Source of the DNA: Plantago ovata
Lineage: Eukaryota > Streptophyta > Magnoliopsida > Lamiales > Plantaginaceae
Length of the DNA stretch: 64,000 nucleotides
NCBI GenBank assembly: GCA_028274465.1
Contig: CM051456.1
Location: 80,710,753 to 80,774,752, forward strand
Reading direction: 5' to 3'
Part shown: positions 1 through 11,668 of the stretch, one piece after another
How the letters are laid out: each line of letters begins with the position of its first letter
Position numbering within the stretch: position 1 is the first letter of the stretch
Program-made: the position numbers and the translations under genes
Notes under the pieces: generated by a model
Database searches by the model: none
Told to the model about the DNA's origin: nothing
Seen by the model: only the letters and a program-made list of their open reading frames with translations

Positions 1-1179
1 ATGAAGGTGATGACGTAAAAATCTTGAGTAAAGATAAATCACCGATCCCCTTTGTACGTGCTACTGATAGTGGTCTACCAGAAATCTATCAGTTTGGTCA
101 ATCTAAGGTTGCTGAAACATGCAATCAAGTACCTATGACCATAAAGCCCGTTGTTGCTACTCAAAGTAACAAGACTTTAAAAGGAAAACAGGTTGCTGAG
201 AAGCAAACTGGAAAGAAAAAGGATGTTGTGAAGCATCCCGCCAAACAAATTGCTGAAAAGCAAGTTGTTAAGACTAAAGGCAAGATTACTAAAAGTAATC
301 AGAAGTCCTTTGCTGACAAACCTGAATCAAGTAAGGTTGCTAACGCAAAGCTCAGTATTCTCCGAAAAGTGGACTCGGTTTCGAAACCAAGCAAAGTCAA
401 CTTTTTCATGAGTATAAGCAAAGTCAGCAAAGATACTTCAAAGAGATGAAGAAAATCAAGCCTAAGAGTTCTGAAAAGACTCTTAATGCTAGGGCTAGAA
501 GGAACCTTGCTAGAAAAGAACTTACTGAAAAGTATGTTCAGCAAAAAGGTCAACCGAGCAAGACACCACATCAGAAGGTGGATTTGACCAGCACTAGTCA
601 AAAGTCTTCAGCTCAAAACCTCCTAGTTCCTCAGCAAGTAGAAAACAAGTCAAAGTTGAAAAACTTAAGACTTGGGTTTCCACTGGACGCATTCTTGATC
701 ATGTTAATGGACATCCATTATTGGATAATTAACTTGTTTGCTCTTGATTGTGCAGACTTCAGCCACGGAGACAAACGATGCAATCTGGCACTTTGATAGT
801 AGTTGTGGAAAGCACATGACGGGCAACAAGAATAACCTTATAAACTATAGACGGTGGTCTAAAGGTCCAACAATAAGGTTTGCTGGTGGAGGCTCCGGTT
901 CTACAAAAGGCTATGGTGACGTGAAGTTAGGATGCATAACCATTACTGGAGTTCTTTATGTCAAAAATCTTAAGTTTAACCTTTTCAGCATGAGTCAGTT
1001 TGCTGACAAAGGTTACTTCATCAAAATTAAAAGTGATGAATGTAAACTTATAGATTTCGAGACTAAAAAGGTAATAATGATTGCAAGAAGATCAGGAGGC
1101 TTGTACACCGTTGATTGGTCTTCAGCAATTTTTGAAAAGTGCCTTGTCTTAGATCATGATTGCCTTGCTGAAAAAGCAT
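1..1179 (+). CDS. Sirevirus-type copia Gag C-terminal part and protease (left part of split ORF)
   Basis: This is the left part of a Ty1/copia polyprotein, cut at 1179 by the Tat insertion. Positions 24-449 and 446-796 read as two overlapping frames of a Lys/Ser/Gln-rich linker, so at least one frameshift is present. From about 738 the frame holds the aspartic protease: a WHFD-SSCGKHMTG motif (families usually have DSGCS, so Gly is replaced by Ser here), then the family pattern VLYVKNLKFNLFSMSQ. The last codon (Ala, 1176-1178) is in frame with the pre-integrase zinc region resuming at 35309, so pol was open here when Tat inserted. Gag core and zinc knuckle lie left of the window. Confidence 0.85.
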
Positions 1180-1930
1180 TGTTAGTGTTGAAATATGTCC
1201 AGTCCGCATGTACGAACTGGAGCGGTCTAAGAGCGCGACAAAGCATCATAGGCCGTCCCTCAAGGGGCGCGACCACACCCAAGTATGTCACTAAGGTGTG
1301 GTTCGACCAACATAAGGTCCGACCATCACTAGGAGGCCAACCTTCAAAATAAGCTCATCACAAGGCCAAAGCAGCCATTGAGCTCGAGGAGCATCCCTAT
1401 GGCTCGAGGAGGACCTTACGTCAAGGTAACGCTCCTTGAGAGAAACTGGGCAGGACACTACTCGCACCTTCTACGTACAAGGAAGGCTCGAGGACCCTGA
1501 GCGACCAGCCATGGTTACTCCCTTGGGCCAAGGCCCATGGACCTCCCTAATGGGCTTGGGCCGAGGAAGGCCTCAATCTCAGTCGTACACGTGTCGTGAT
1601 CCTACGCGACCTGGACATCAAAGTCCACAAGTATATAAAGGCTTCATTCACTTCTCAACAGTAAGCATTAACACCTCTCAACCACCACATTTACTACTCG
1701 TACTAGGGAAGCCTCACAACTCCCTACTCGTAAAGTCGTCACTCCGGTCTGATATCTTACAGACCGGGCAAGAGACACTAACCCCCCCCCTCCAGTATAT
1801 TTCAGGTACGAGGAAGCTACAAGAAGGTTCACTACCTATCCTAGAGGAACACTACAAGAAGAAGAACTAGAATAACTTAGATTAGCGACTCACTGCGAAT
1901 TTAGAAAGAAACACGCATTACCCTTCAACA
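1180..1930 (+). repeat. Tat 5' LTR
   Basis: Direct repeat of 34556-35307. It starts TGTTAGTG and ends CTTCAACA, with a TATATAAA box at 1632-1639 in the middle and a C-run near 1784. Two copies of GCTCGAGGAG lie near 1380-1410. Differences from the 3' LTR are about ten substitutions and one base in the C-run. Confidence 0.95.
1632..1639 (+). promoter_or_regulatory. TATA box of Tat 5' LTR
   Basis: TATATAAA followed by a GGCTTCATTC context. The same motif lies at 35008-35015 in the 3' LTR. The position inside the LTR fits a U3/R boundary about 30 bases downstream. Confidence 0.6.
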
Positions 1931-1932
1931 TT

Positions 1933-1950
1933 TGGCGCCGTGTTTGGGAA
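1933..1950 (+). other. Tat primer binding site
   Basis: TGGCGCCGTGTTTGGGAA begins two bases after the 5' LTR. The TGGCGCC start is typical of Tat and Athila primer sites. The 3' half differs from the Athila sites in this window (GTTGCCGGGGA), so a different primer tRNA is likely. Confidence 0.7.
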
Positions 1951-2017
1951 ACGACACGAAAGGTCATTCCTTGCCCTACTGGTCGAGCCATCACCCTCCT
2001 CGTGACCCTTCACGAAT

Positions 2018-4079
2018 ATGCCTCCCAGAAGAAGCAACCGTCTTGCTAATGCACCACCCAGGAATCCTCCTCGACCTAGGGGTCGCCCCCTAGTAATGGT
2101 CGCGGAGGAGGAACGGATGCTGCTCCGAGGGCACCAAGAAACAACAATGTTGTAAGGAATCAAGATTACACGGAGGGGGCATTTACTAATGTCACCAACT
2201 CCCAAAATGAAAGATCGGGGGAAAACAACCCGCAAGGAGTCCCAGTAGGAAGTTCCTATGGAGCGTTGAGAGTCCCGAACAACGCCGAGCCTAGGGGGCA
2301 GCCTCCTCCAGTAGCAATCAATCAACCTCCCGTAGCAGCGAACCCTCCTCAACCGGCCGCATTGACCTTCACCCTTCCTGATGGACGTATAGTCCGACCA
2401 TCAGATTTCGGGATGTGCGAAGCTCAATACGGTTTGTTCCTTCTCACTCTACAAGGATATGTAGGGGGTAGTGATGCTGCTAGGGTTAATGCCGAGATAC
2501 AGGCTCGAGGAGCACAACCAGCGCCGGTGCAAGAGCAACCTCGTGAAACCCTGGTCGCTCCTCGTCAATCCCAAGGAAGAGCACCAGTTGCACAAGATGA
2601 AGCACATTCGAGAGCCAACACAAGGGCGATCCAATCTCGACTTGGACCATCAAGAGTTCAATCAAGGTTAGGACCTCAAGGTGCCCCGGATGACTTGAGA
2701 GACTTGATTGATAGAAGGATACACCACCCGCTCTCCCCAGTCAAGTTACGCCCAACCAAGTAACTCCTCAAAACCAACAAGAAGCAGTGGCGGAGAACCA
2801 AGCATTGAGAACAGTAGTTGAGGTAACCCCCTTGATCGACCCGATCACGGGGAGGAGGCTCACTCTGGAGGAACTCAACGCGAGGAAATCCGCACTTGAT
2901 GCTCAGATAGAAACTCTACGAGGAACTGTCCATGAGAAAGAGCAAGACCAAGATCCGAGCCCTTTGTGCGATGAGATTAGAGGCCACCAAGCCAAAATCG
3001 AAAGAGGGTTCCCCACCTTCGAAAGCTATGATGGGACAAGTTGTCCGAAGGACTACTTAGTAAGATTTGGCACTAAAATGGACGCTTACGGTCATGATTC
3101 AAGGACCAAAGCACTCCTCTTCCCGGCTAACCGTTTCGAGAAGGTGATGAATGCCAAGAGAAGAGTGAGGTACTTGGCCGAAATTGTTCAGAAAAACAAC
3201 GAGGACTTGAGGGACTTCATCAATCATTTTCATGAAGCAGCCCTCCAAGTTGAAGATCACTCGATCAATGAGAGGAAAGAATATTTGTATGGTAACACTA
3301 CCAACATCAAGTTCCAAGATGTACTCTCAGCATCATGTGTGGAGAATGAAGCACAACTTGCCAAGGTTTGCAAGGATTTCCTCGAGGCTGAGGAATTCCG
3401 AAAAACCGTCACAGTGAGAACCAATCTTCCCAAGGAAAAAGGGAAGGAGAAAGAAAAAGAGAAGGAGTACCCTCCTCGCCCTCAAAATCCCGGAAAGCAA
3501 AGGAAAGATCAAAAGTTTGGGCTAATCAAAGAGGGCCACTCTAGGAATGATTTCAAAGACAAGAGGTCTCCTCCTAGAAGGTCACCTCCAAGACGATATA
3601 GCAACTACACAGACTTAAATAGGTCAAGATCCGACATCTTGAACTATATAGTCTCAAGGAAGCTAGACGTCTCCTGGCCACCACCGATTAAAGAAAATCA
3701 AAGGAACAAGAGTTCGGAAAAATTTTGCAAGTTTCACAAGGGGAAAGGGCATACCTCCGATGAGTGTGTCGAACTCAAGAACGAAATTGAGAGGATGATA
3801 CGCAATGACCAATTGGTTAGCTACATCCGGAAGGAGGAACCGCTGGCACTCCTGCCTCCTCCACCTCAAAGTGGGAGCGAGCACCCTTACCAAGGAAACC
3901 ATCATGATGATGACATTCATAATTACAACAATTATGAGAACCGCCCCGTGAATGGAAGCATCCACACTCTCACAATTGCGGGAGGACCCGCGGGGGGTGA
4001 CAATCGTAATCAAAGGGAGATTACGGCGGACAATCTTAGGGTCCGAGATGTTATCTCAAGCCGCACGACTGGGAACTAA
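2018..4079 (+). pseudogene. Tat Gag (frameshifted)
   Basis: ATG at 2018 opens a basic Pro/Arg-rich N-terminus that stops after about 45 codons. The reading moves to another frame near 2090 (continuing to 2763) and again near 2735 (continuing to 4079), so two frameshifts separate three collinear parts. The last part has a Gag core, a Lys/Glu-rich charged stretch near 3430-3475 and a CCHC-type knuckle near 3727-3772 (CKFHKGKGHTSDEC), the spacing usual in Tat Gag. As found it cannot make full Gag without frameshift correction. Confidence 0.8.
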
Positions 4080-4346
4080 TGTTATCTCTTTCGATGATAG
4101 CGAGATACCTCTGAAGCATGCCGGATGAGGGAACATCTATGATCCTTGTGTTCCACTTGTAGTTTCCTTGGATGTTCAATCATACAAGTTAGGAAGAATC
4201 CTCGTCGACACCGGGTGCTCGGCAAACTTGATTTTCACCGGAACCTTGAAAAGGATGCAAATGAATCCAAGAGAAGGGCTCAGGGAAGTGAGGAGCGCAT
4301 TGGTAGGGTTTGGAGGACAACCTATCATGCCACTTGGAATGATCAA
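4080..4346 (+). pseudogene. Tat protease, N-terminal part (split by solo LTR)
   Basis: After the Gag stop the next frame shows a beta-strand approach with one internal stop near 4126, then the aspartic protease active site LVDTGCSANLIF near 4202-4237 and a GFGGQPIMPLG motif before the break. The solo LTR begins directly after codons for Met-Ile-Asn. The domain resumes at 7153 with a family-typical FVVVDMPFDY strand. A premature stop plus the insertion make this copy inactive. Confidence 0.8.
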
Positions 4347-4580
4347 TGTAACGCCCCGTATTTTATTTATTCATTTATTTAATATTAAGTATTTAATTAC
4401 CTAAGTAATTTATTTTATTTGGTAATTATTTAATTTCATTCCCGCGCATTCGAGTTCGTCATTAGAGAGTTCGCGTTGAATTAATTCATTTCGTTCCATT
4501 TTGGATCAGCTAGTAAGCTGATTAGAAAGGCCCAATTTCGTGGCCCAATCTGTGAGGCCCATCTGATGGCCCAAGTCTTC

Positions 4581-4598
4581 AAACCCTAACCCTAAACC
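4581..4598 (+). promoter_or_regulatory. Telo-box in solo LTR
   Basis: AAACCCTAACCCTAAACC, two and a half plant telomere-type units, directly before a CT-rich stretch. Telo-boxes are known promoter elements of plant housekeeping genes. Here it may be part of an LTR promoter or leader; function is inferred. Confidence 0.45.
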
Positions 4599-4602
4599 TA
4601 GT

Positions 4603-5083
4603 ATGTTTGCCTCCATTTCATTTTCCTCCCTTCATTCTTCTTTTTGCTTCCCCCTATCCTCTCTCTCACCCGCCCCCCCATTCTCTCTGTCGCTCTCTTC
4701 TCTTCTCTCCCTCCGCCGTGCACAACCACACGGCACCACCTCCTCACCACCACAGCACCACCCACGGCCACCACCAAAATCACCATCACCACCTTGCATC
4801 TCTTCATCATCTCTCACCCGTATCCATCACCGATCCATCATCATCTTCATCAACCAATCTTCATCTCATCTTCATCATCTCTCGGCCGCCGCCCTCACCA
4901 CCATCAACATCTCTTCATCATCACAAGTCCTCCCTTCTTCCCTCGTTCCCTCCGGCAGCCAAGAAAGAAGAAAAAAAAAAAAACGCTTGCTCTCTCCCTC
5001 TCTCACTGCCGTGCACCGCCACACCACCGCTGCCCGTACGTGGCTCCGTTTCGCGTGCCCGGTTCAATCTCGAAAACCTTCCG
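4603..5083 (+). repeat. Low-complexity CT-rich and CCACCA/CATCAT region of solo LTR
   Basis: A pyrimidine-rich run (4610-4720) is followed by CCACCAC and CATCTTCATC microsatellite-like stretches to about 4930 and an A-run (4971-4984). All three plus-strand frames are open and read as Pro/His/Ser-rich peptides, which is a composition effect, not coding. The stretch ends in a consensus splice donor (CCG/GTAAGC at 5083/5084). Confidence 0.6.
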
Positions 5084-5279
5084 GTAAGCTCTGTTTTGAT
5101 TCGCCTTCCTTTTCTCGTATTCGAAATCTTCTTCCTCTATTCGAGATTCTAACTCGATTGTTTTCTATTGGGATTCAATCCCTTGTGTTTTGTTTTGTTG
5201 ATTGACAGCTGGTTCCGTATCTCGATCCAAAGGTAGCAATCCCGATCTTGTTCTTCTTCTTTTCGATTTTCTGTGGGTA

Positions 5280-5770
5280 TGGTTTATTTTGACCATTTTA
5301 CCCCTGGCCGGTTGCAATTGACTGTTTTACCCTTGCTATATTCTGGATTTTACTAAATTACCCCTGAACGATTGGACTTTGACTATTTTACCCCTACGAA
5401 TCATGGATTTGCTATTATATCCTTGATAGATCTGTAATTGACCATATTGCCCTTGAGACTTGGAAAGGACGAATTTGCCCCTTCGTATTGATTTGGACTG
5501 TTAGTATAGTTTAGTTCGACTTGAACCTGATTTGACGACTTTACCCTTTCGATAAACTGGACATAGTTTAGTGACCATTGAAACCTTTCTGGACGGTTTT
5601 ACCCTTTCGTATTTTCTGGACTTAGATGACCGTTTGACTTTGTTTACTGGTTTGACCGTGGACCTAGCCTTCTCAAAATTACAGTTTGACCCCTGAGTTA
5701 TCGCTTTCACTTTAAAACCCTAGCTAACCTTGGTAAAATTACAGTAATGCCCCTGTAAATGTAAAATGAT
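5280..5770 (+). repeat. Degenerate 28-35-bp tandem repeat (TTTTACCCCT motif)
   Basis: About a dozen diverged units share TTGACYRTTTTACCCYTG followed by a spacer often ending CTGGA or TTGGA. Clear units start near 5289, 5320, 5346, 5378, 5438 and 5530. Spacing is irregular, so this is an old decayed array inside the LTR. No ORF is supported. Confidence 0.6.
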
Positions 5771-5912
5771 GTTTATACCCTTGAACAGATTCTGGACCGT
5801 AAATAATTAGTTGGACTGTTAACTGAAGTTGACTTGTGAAACAATGCTAAGCTTTTCATATTTCAAACTAAATGACCTTCAACTTCTTTTTCTTTAAACC
5901 TTTGTAACAACA

Positions 5913-5992
5913 TGGGGCTAGCATAGTTGGTTTAGTGCTAACTAGTTCAACCTAGAGGTCTCAAGTTCGAACCCCATCTTTCCCACCTTTTT
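5913..5992 (+). ncRNA. tRNA-like Pol III unit (possible SINE head) inside solo LTR
   Basis: TAGCATAGTTGG (5919-5930) matches the Pol III A box (TRGYNNANNNGG). AGTTCGAACCC (5964-5974) matches the B box. Their spacing of about 33 nt is tRNA-like, and T5 runs at 5988-5992 and 5996-6000 could terminate Pol III. The ends do not pair as an acceptor stem, so it is not a working tRNA gene. A tRNA-derived SINE head or captured tRNA relic is the best reading. No target duplication was found. Confidence 0.4.
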
Positions 5993-7152
5993 AACTTTTT
6001 ATCGTTTGGATTTTCATTTCGACTCCTAGATAGTAACTAGTCGTTTTCTATATAGGTGATCAGTCCGTTATTCCGTAATCCATTGTGCTTTCCGTGGTTC
6101 TTGCTCGTACTATTTAAGGTGAGTGTTTCTATCTGTTTTCAAAACTACAAGGAAGTTATGTGTTATCTGTTTACCGTATTATTATGCTTATTGTCTGTTC
6201 CTATTCCATATGTATACATGCTTGCATGTTACTTTCATAAGTATAATCGCTCGTTTAAAATACTATGCATGTCACCTTAGCAACCGAACTATGAGAATTG
6301 ATTATTGTACTGTACTATTGCATGTTATTGTTTGCTTGTCTAACTACCTCTTCAACTGACTACCGTTTTCTTAACTGCCAATTGTTTTCTAATAACTTTC
6401 TCGGTTTCCGAGCACTGTTTACTGTTAACTGTTGACCGGTCGATTAGGTTGACGAGTAGGTAGACTTGGGTAGTGTTGACTATCAGGTTTATTTATGAGT
6501 TGCCTAGTCTAATCCCTTAAGGCGCGAGGCAGAAGTCGCTGAGGTCTATTTGGGTCGTAGGACTTTCCTGAACGTACGCAGGACACTGTACTGGCTAGAA
6601 TTGATCTTTCTAGACGGGGTGATAAGGGCTATTGGGAGTAGGAGCAACAAGGCGGGCTGCACCAACTGTTACTGTACTATTTTCAACACCACTGACAAAC
6701 TGTTTTCTGACATCTTAACCGGTTGATTTGCTTGTTTACTGAACTGATTGTTATCTGAATTCACTGCCTGTAATTTGCATGTCTTTAAACTGAAAGATCT
6801 TCTTCAAAATTGCATGAAACCAACATTGCATGAGCACCACTGAGATCCTTTATCTCACCACTCTTTTCAAAATACTTCCTTGTAGGTTCGACTACCGATG
6901 AGCTCTAGTAGGCGTCTGGCGACTCGAGAGTGTGGGGGATTTTTGGTTTGGGGTTGTTTTCAAATAAGAAGAAATTTTGTCTTCACTTGTTATTTTCCAT
7001 TGAACTTAATTATCTTTTAGCTTCCGCATTTATTTCTCTTGAATTGTAAGCTCGTTTGAGAGTCAAAACCTTTACTTACCGTATTTTTTAGAGAACCGTT
7101 CGATTTTCCGATTTAAGTATTGTTTTCGAAATTACCGTACCGTTACAATCAA

Positions 7153-10100
7153 CCTCACGGTATCAATGGGTAGCGCTCCCAAACGAGTAACGCAACATGT
7201 TCCTTTTGTGGTCGTCGATATGCCGTTTGATTATTTCGCAGTCCTAGGCCGACCCGGTCTCTCTCAATTCCGAGCCGTAGTGTCCACGGTCCACAACAAG
7301 TTAAAGTTCCCCACTCCTTTGGGAATTGGACAAGAAGTAGGAGACATACGAGAAGCATGGGAATGCTACACCATGTCAGCCAAGTTCACTTCTGGGGTTG
7401 CCATTGGAGAACCCAACCCGGGGCAATCATCCGAGGAGACACCCCTTGTTCACAATGCGCCTTATCGTTTCTACACGGTTCGGCGAGTGAAGAGAAAGTC
7501 GAAAAAGCCAAGTCCGTCACTTAGGCGAAGAAAAGCAATCATGAAGAAAGACAAGGATACTCTAGTAGGAGCTGTTAAGGAGCTCGAGGAGTATCAAGTG
7601 ATTCCACCGGTCCCACCCTTTTCCAAAAAGAAGAATTATTTGAGGAAACAAAATAGAAGCAAGAGAAGCCCTAGAAGAAATCCAAATTGTCGAAGGAAGT
7701 GCCGACAAAGTCACAAAAATTGGTACCGAGATGACTACAGAAGTCAGGATGAAACTTATCCAATGTTTGAAGGATAACAATGACATCTTCGCGTGGAGTA
7801 CCGAGGACCTCAAGGGGATCGATCCACGTGTCGCCGTTCACCGTCTGAACGTAGACCCGTCGATCACTCACATCAGAGAAAAAAGTAGAGACTTCAGTGC
7901 GGAAGACAATGCCATCATTGAAGCGGAAGTCCAAAGACTTCTTAAGGCCGGCCACATCAAAGAGGTGAGATACTACGATTGGGTATGCAATGTGGTCCTC
8001 GTGGAGAAGGGTCCGGGGAAGTGGAGAATGTGCAACAACTTCACAAGGCTCAACAAGTTTTGCCCCAAGGATCCCTATCCTCTCCCGCGGATCGACCAGC
8101 TGGTCGATTCCACCGCTGGATGCGCCCTCCTGAGTTTCATGGATGCATACCAGGGCTTCTACCAGGTCAAAATGGCCAAACACGATGTGCCCAAGACTGC
8201 CTTCTTCGCTAATGGCAATGTGTATTGCTTCAACGTGATGCCATTTGGTCTTAAAAACGCCGGAGCGACCTACCAAAGGTTAGTCAACAAGATGTTCAAA
8301 GAAGAGCTGGGTAAAACAATGGAAGTGTATGTCGATGACATGCTCGTCAAGAGCAAAACCGAGGAGCAACATGTAGGTTACCTGGCAAAATGCTTCTCAA
8401 TCTTGAGAAAGTATGGCATGAAGCTCAACCCAGCGAAGTGTACCTTTGGAGTCAAAGGGGGGAAATTCCTCGGTTACATGGTAACAGAGAGAGGAATCGA
8501 AGCAAACCCCAAAAAGATAAAGGCCATCCTCGATCTTCCTCAACCTCAATCCATCAATGAGGTGCAACAATTGGTCGGAAAGTCAATCGCATTGAGTAGA
8601 TTCATCTCGAGGTCTGCCGAGAAATATCTACCTTTTTTCAAAGTGCTAAGGAAGAGCTGCCACTTCGAGTGGACGAAGGAGTGTGAGGAAGCCTTCGAGA
8701 AGCTGAAAGAGTACCTACTCGCTCCCCCACTATTTTCGAAACCCATAGAAGGAGAGGTACTTTACTTATACCTAGCAGCAACTGGGGAAGCTATCAGCTC
8801 GGTCTTGGTACGAATCCAAGGTAACGACCACTTGCCCATCTACTACTTGAGTAAAGTACTCGCCGGAGCTGAAACGCGGTACATGGATATCGAGCGGCTA
8901 TCCTTTGCCCTCGTTTATACGGCAAGGAGGTTGAAGCCCTACTTTGGTGCTCACAAGGTGGTAGTCTTGACGAAGCAACCTCTTAAGCAAGTCCTTGGAA
9001 AACCCGAAAACTCGGTAAGATTGGCAAGGTGGGCAATTGAATTAAGTGAGTACGACATCGACTATCAAGCACCCGTGGCCAAGAAAGCACAAGTCATCGC
9101 CGACTTCCTCGTAGAGTATCCCTCCAAGGGAACTTCAGGGGAAAACCCTTCGGAAACAAAGAGTGTTATGATGATGGTTGAAGAGCAACCCCAGCAAATC
9201 AACCCTATGCAAGCTCTAGAAGATGCTTTGAAAGAGCTCAAAGCGATGTCCCAAACAAAAAGAAAAAGGCACGAAGTGCTCCCGTCAGAAAAAATCGACG
9301 AACCTAAGGGCACGGAGACCGTCTCTCCAAAACCCAAGGAATTAGTCGACCACGGAGACGTCTGGATTCTTCATGTTGATGGATCCTCATCAGGAAAAAA
9401 TGGTGGGATAGGAATATACTTCAAGAGTCCCGGAGGGGCCGAACTCGAGTACGCCGTCACTCTTAGTTTCCCGGTCTCAAACAATGAAGCAGAATATGAA
9501 GCCATCCTCATAGCTCTACGTATGGCAAAAGCATTGGAAGTAAAGAAGCTACATCTCTTCACTGATTCTCAACTGGCCGAGAAGCAAATCTCGGGAAAAT
9601 TCAGAACCAAGAAGGATTCATTGGTCGAGTACAAGAGCGCCATCACGGAAGAAATCCAAAAATTCGACAGTTGTGATATCGAGAAGTTCTCAAGAGATCT
9701 CAATCAAAGGGCAGATGCCCTATCAAAGTATGCTTCAGCTTCCGGAGGAGTGGATACCCGGAATGTGATACTTATGAGAATCAACGCATCATCCCTGTGG
9801 TCATCAAAGCCAAACGTCTTGGCAATTGACGCTCAACCGAGTTGGATGCAAGAGATAACTACATATCTCAAAAATGGAAGCCTCCCTCGTGACAAGGCTG
9901 AAGCGAGGAAGATCAAAGGAAAGGCTCCCGGATACATCATGCAAGGAGACTACTTGTACAAAAGGTCCTTCGAGGGAGTCTACTTAAGATGTGTCGCCGA
10001 GCAAGAAGTCCGAAAACTTTTGGGAGAGATGCATCGAGGAAGTTGCGGGGACCATGCCGGAGGAAGAACCCTCGCGCAAAAGGTCATTCGACAAGGATAC

Positions 10101-10257
10101 TACTGGCCCACTGTTCGCGAACACGCTGCCCAATTTGTGAGAAGGTGCGAGGAGTGTCAAATGCACGCCAATTTGATCAACGTCCCAGCAAAACCTCTCA
10201 TGCCCATTACCATCACTTGCCCTTTCGACATATGGGGCATCGACATAGTCGGTCCTT
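7153..10257 (+). CDS. Tat Pol: protease end, RT, RNase H, second RNase H, integrase N-part
   Basis: 7153-7650 completes the protease and a basic linker; one frameshift near 7660 joins it to the long frame covering 7731-10257. RT shows FMDAYQGFYQV and YVDDMLVKS, both with catalytic Asp. The box usually reading CVDFT is CNNFT here. A degenerate RT-linked RNase H (about 8740-9120) is followed by an archaeal-like RNase H (about 9355-9740) with LHVDGSSSGKNGG, NNEAEYEA and TDSQL motifs. Integrase starts near 9830 with an HHCC zinc finger (MHRGSCGDH ... CEECQ) and the first catalytic Asp in WGIDIVGP. Athila-1 interrupts two codons later; the frame resumes at 27932. Confidence 0.92.
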
Positions 10258-11668
10258 TGATGATGTCGTTTTTCACCAATTAAATTTGTTTAAAAGCCTA
10301 AGAACACTTATCACTACACAAACTAGAGTGCAATGGCAAGTTGTCCCCGAGTGTCGTTCTCTCGGGACCTAACGTGGCTTTGCTTGAGGTTTTTGCTAGT
10401 AATTTCAGTCAACGAGTTCAAATGTTTATAGAATCGTTTTTCTTTGAACAAAGCAACGAGAAATCAGATTGCTGTAATCAAGTTTGGAAAACGGTTGGTG
10501 GTAGAAATCGAATACACATGCATGGGTTACGAATATGCTCACAAGTTCAGTGCGTAAAACCTTCGATCAAGTCTGGTAAGCAACTCGTCTAGGTAACTTT
10601 CAAGACACACATCATAAAAGACCACTATCAATACTTTAGAGGTGCTTGTCACTAACACCATTTATCTAGCATGCTGCAAATCTCTAACATACAATCCTAT
10701 AGCTTTCATTGGCCAAGAGTTTGTCACTATACTCAATTCGAATATATTTTATAGGCAACTAAGAATCATATGAAGGAATTTGCAGCAAGATTGAATCACA
10801 ATCTCATGTAAGCATAAACATCACCCATAGCATGCATATTCTACATTCTACCACCAACACAAAAGATTTAGCTACTCATATTCATCAACATAGACATCAA
10901 TTCATATGAATAATAATCAGAATACATCATATCAAACTACAAGACAAGAGAGTGATACAAGTTACCACCAAAGCTGTCACTAATCAGTGGAAAGCAAAGA
11001 AAACCTCTCCGTAGATGATTACAAAGGATGAATTCCAATCAAAATCTTGAATCCCAAGCTAAAATACAATGTAATCTGAGTTTTCTCTGTGTTTTGGGAC
11101 TTGGGGCTTACGAGCTCTCCAAAACGAAGTTACAGTTCAAAAGATATTCAAAAAATGACTGAAGATCAGATCTAAGAAGGAAAATCCGAAAACGTAACCG
11201 CTGCCAAGCGGACCGCTTGGAGAAGCCAAGCGGAGCGCTTGGCAAGCGAAGCGCTTTGGAACTCCAAGCGCTTCGCTTGGATTCTGTGCCAAAGCTCCTG
11301 GAAAATGAAGTGGAGCGCTTCACTATTCCAGGCGCTTAGCTTGGCTCCTAGGCAGATTTTTGTCTTCAAACTCAATCTTTTTGCCCTCGCATGGCCCTCG
11401 GGTGCCTTGGACTCATCCTTCTCGATGCTTATTGATGCTCAAACACTTACGAACAAGCCACAGAGATTGGGGAACTTCAACGGGGCCATCTTTTCCATAA
11501 AAAAGGCTCGTTTTTAGCTCCAAAAACGTCGTTTCGTACCTAAGTGCCTGAAAATGCAGAAAACACAAAACGTGACACTATTCTACAAAACTAACCAAAA
11601 AACAAAGCTAGAAGATAGCAAAAGAAGGTAAAAAAGACAAGATGAACGCTTCAAAAATACGTTCATCA
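10258..11668 (-). repeat. Athila-1 3' LTR
   Basis: Direct repeat of 26524-27926. It contains a palindrome cluster at 11204-11344: CCAAGCG-N3-CGCTTGG at 11204-11220 (N8 arms with a single centre base), 11226-11242 and 11264-11280, with weaker ones to 11344. No clear TATA box is seen at the expected place on the minus strand. Confidence 0.93.

Larger units (their letters stand above)
4347..7147 (+). mobile_element. Tekay-like gypsy solo LTR (2.8 kb)
   Basis: Begins TGTAACGCCCC and ends CCGTTACA (inverted TGTAAC/GTTACA termini), flanked by a 5-bp duplication ATCAA (4342-4346, 7148-7152). There is no internal region or second LTR, so it is a solo LTR left by LTR-LTR recombination. Its first 200 bp and last 320 bp resemble the split LTR of the array at the right end: the TGTAACGCCCC start, the ACTGAGATCCTTTATCTCA block near 6839 and the GTTACA end. 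The middle holds a telo-box, a pyrimidine-rich leader, a splice-like GTAAGC...TTGACAG pair (5084-5208), degenerate TTTTACCC repeats and a tRNA-like Pol III unit. Confidence 0.9.

Noticed and set aside
1436-1870. 144-codon ORF in the Tat 5' LTR (also 34812-35138)
   Set aside because: It lies wholly within U3/R/U5, spans the TATA box and ends at different places in the two LTRs; no domain.
4603-5205. Long overlapping ORFs in three plus frames, Pro/His/Ser-rich
   Set aside because: All three frames are open because the DNA is a CT-rich and CCACCA/CATCAT low-complexity stretch in an LTR; no domain or start context supports coding.
5913-5992. Functional tRNA gene
   Set aside because: A and B boxes are present but the 5' and 3' ends cannot form an acceptor stem.
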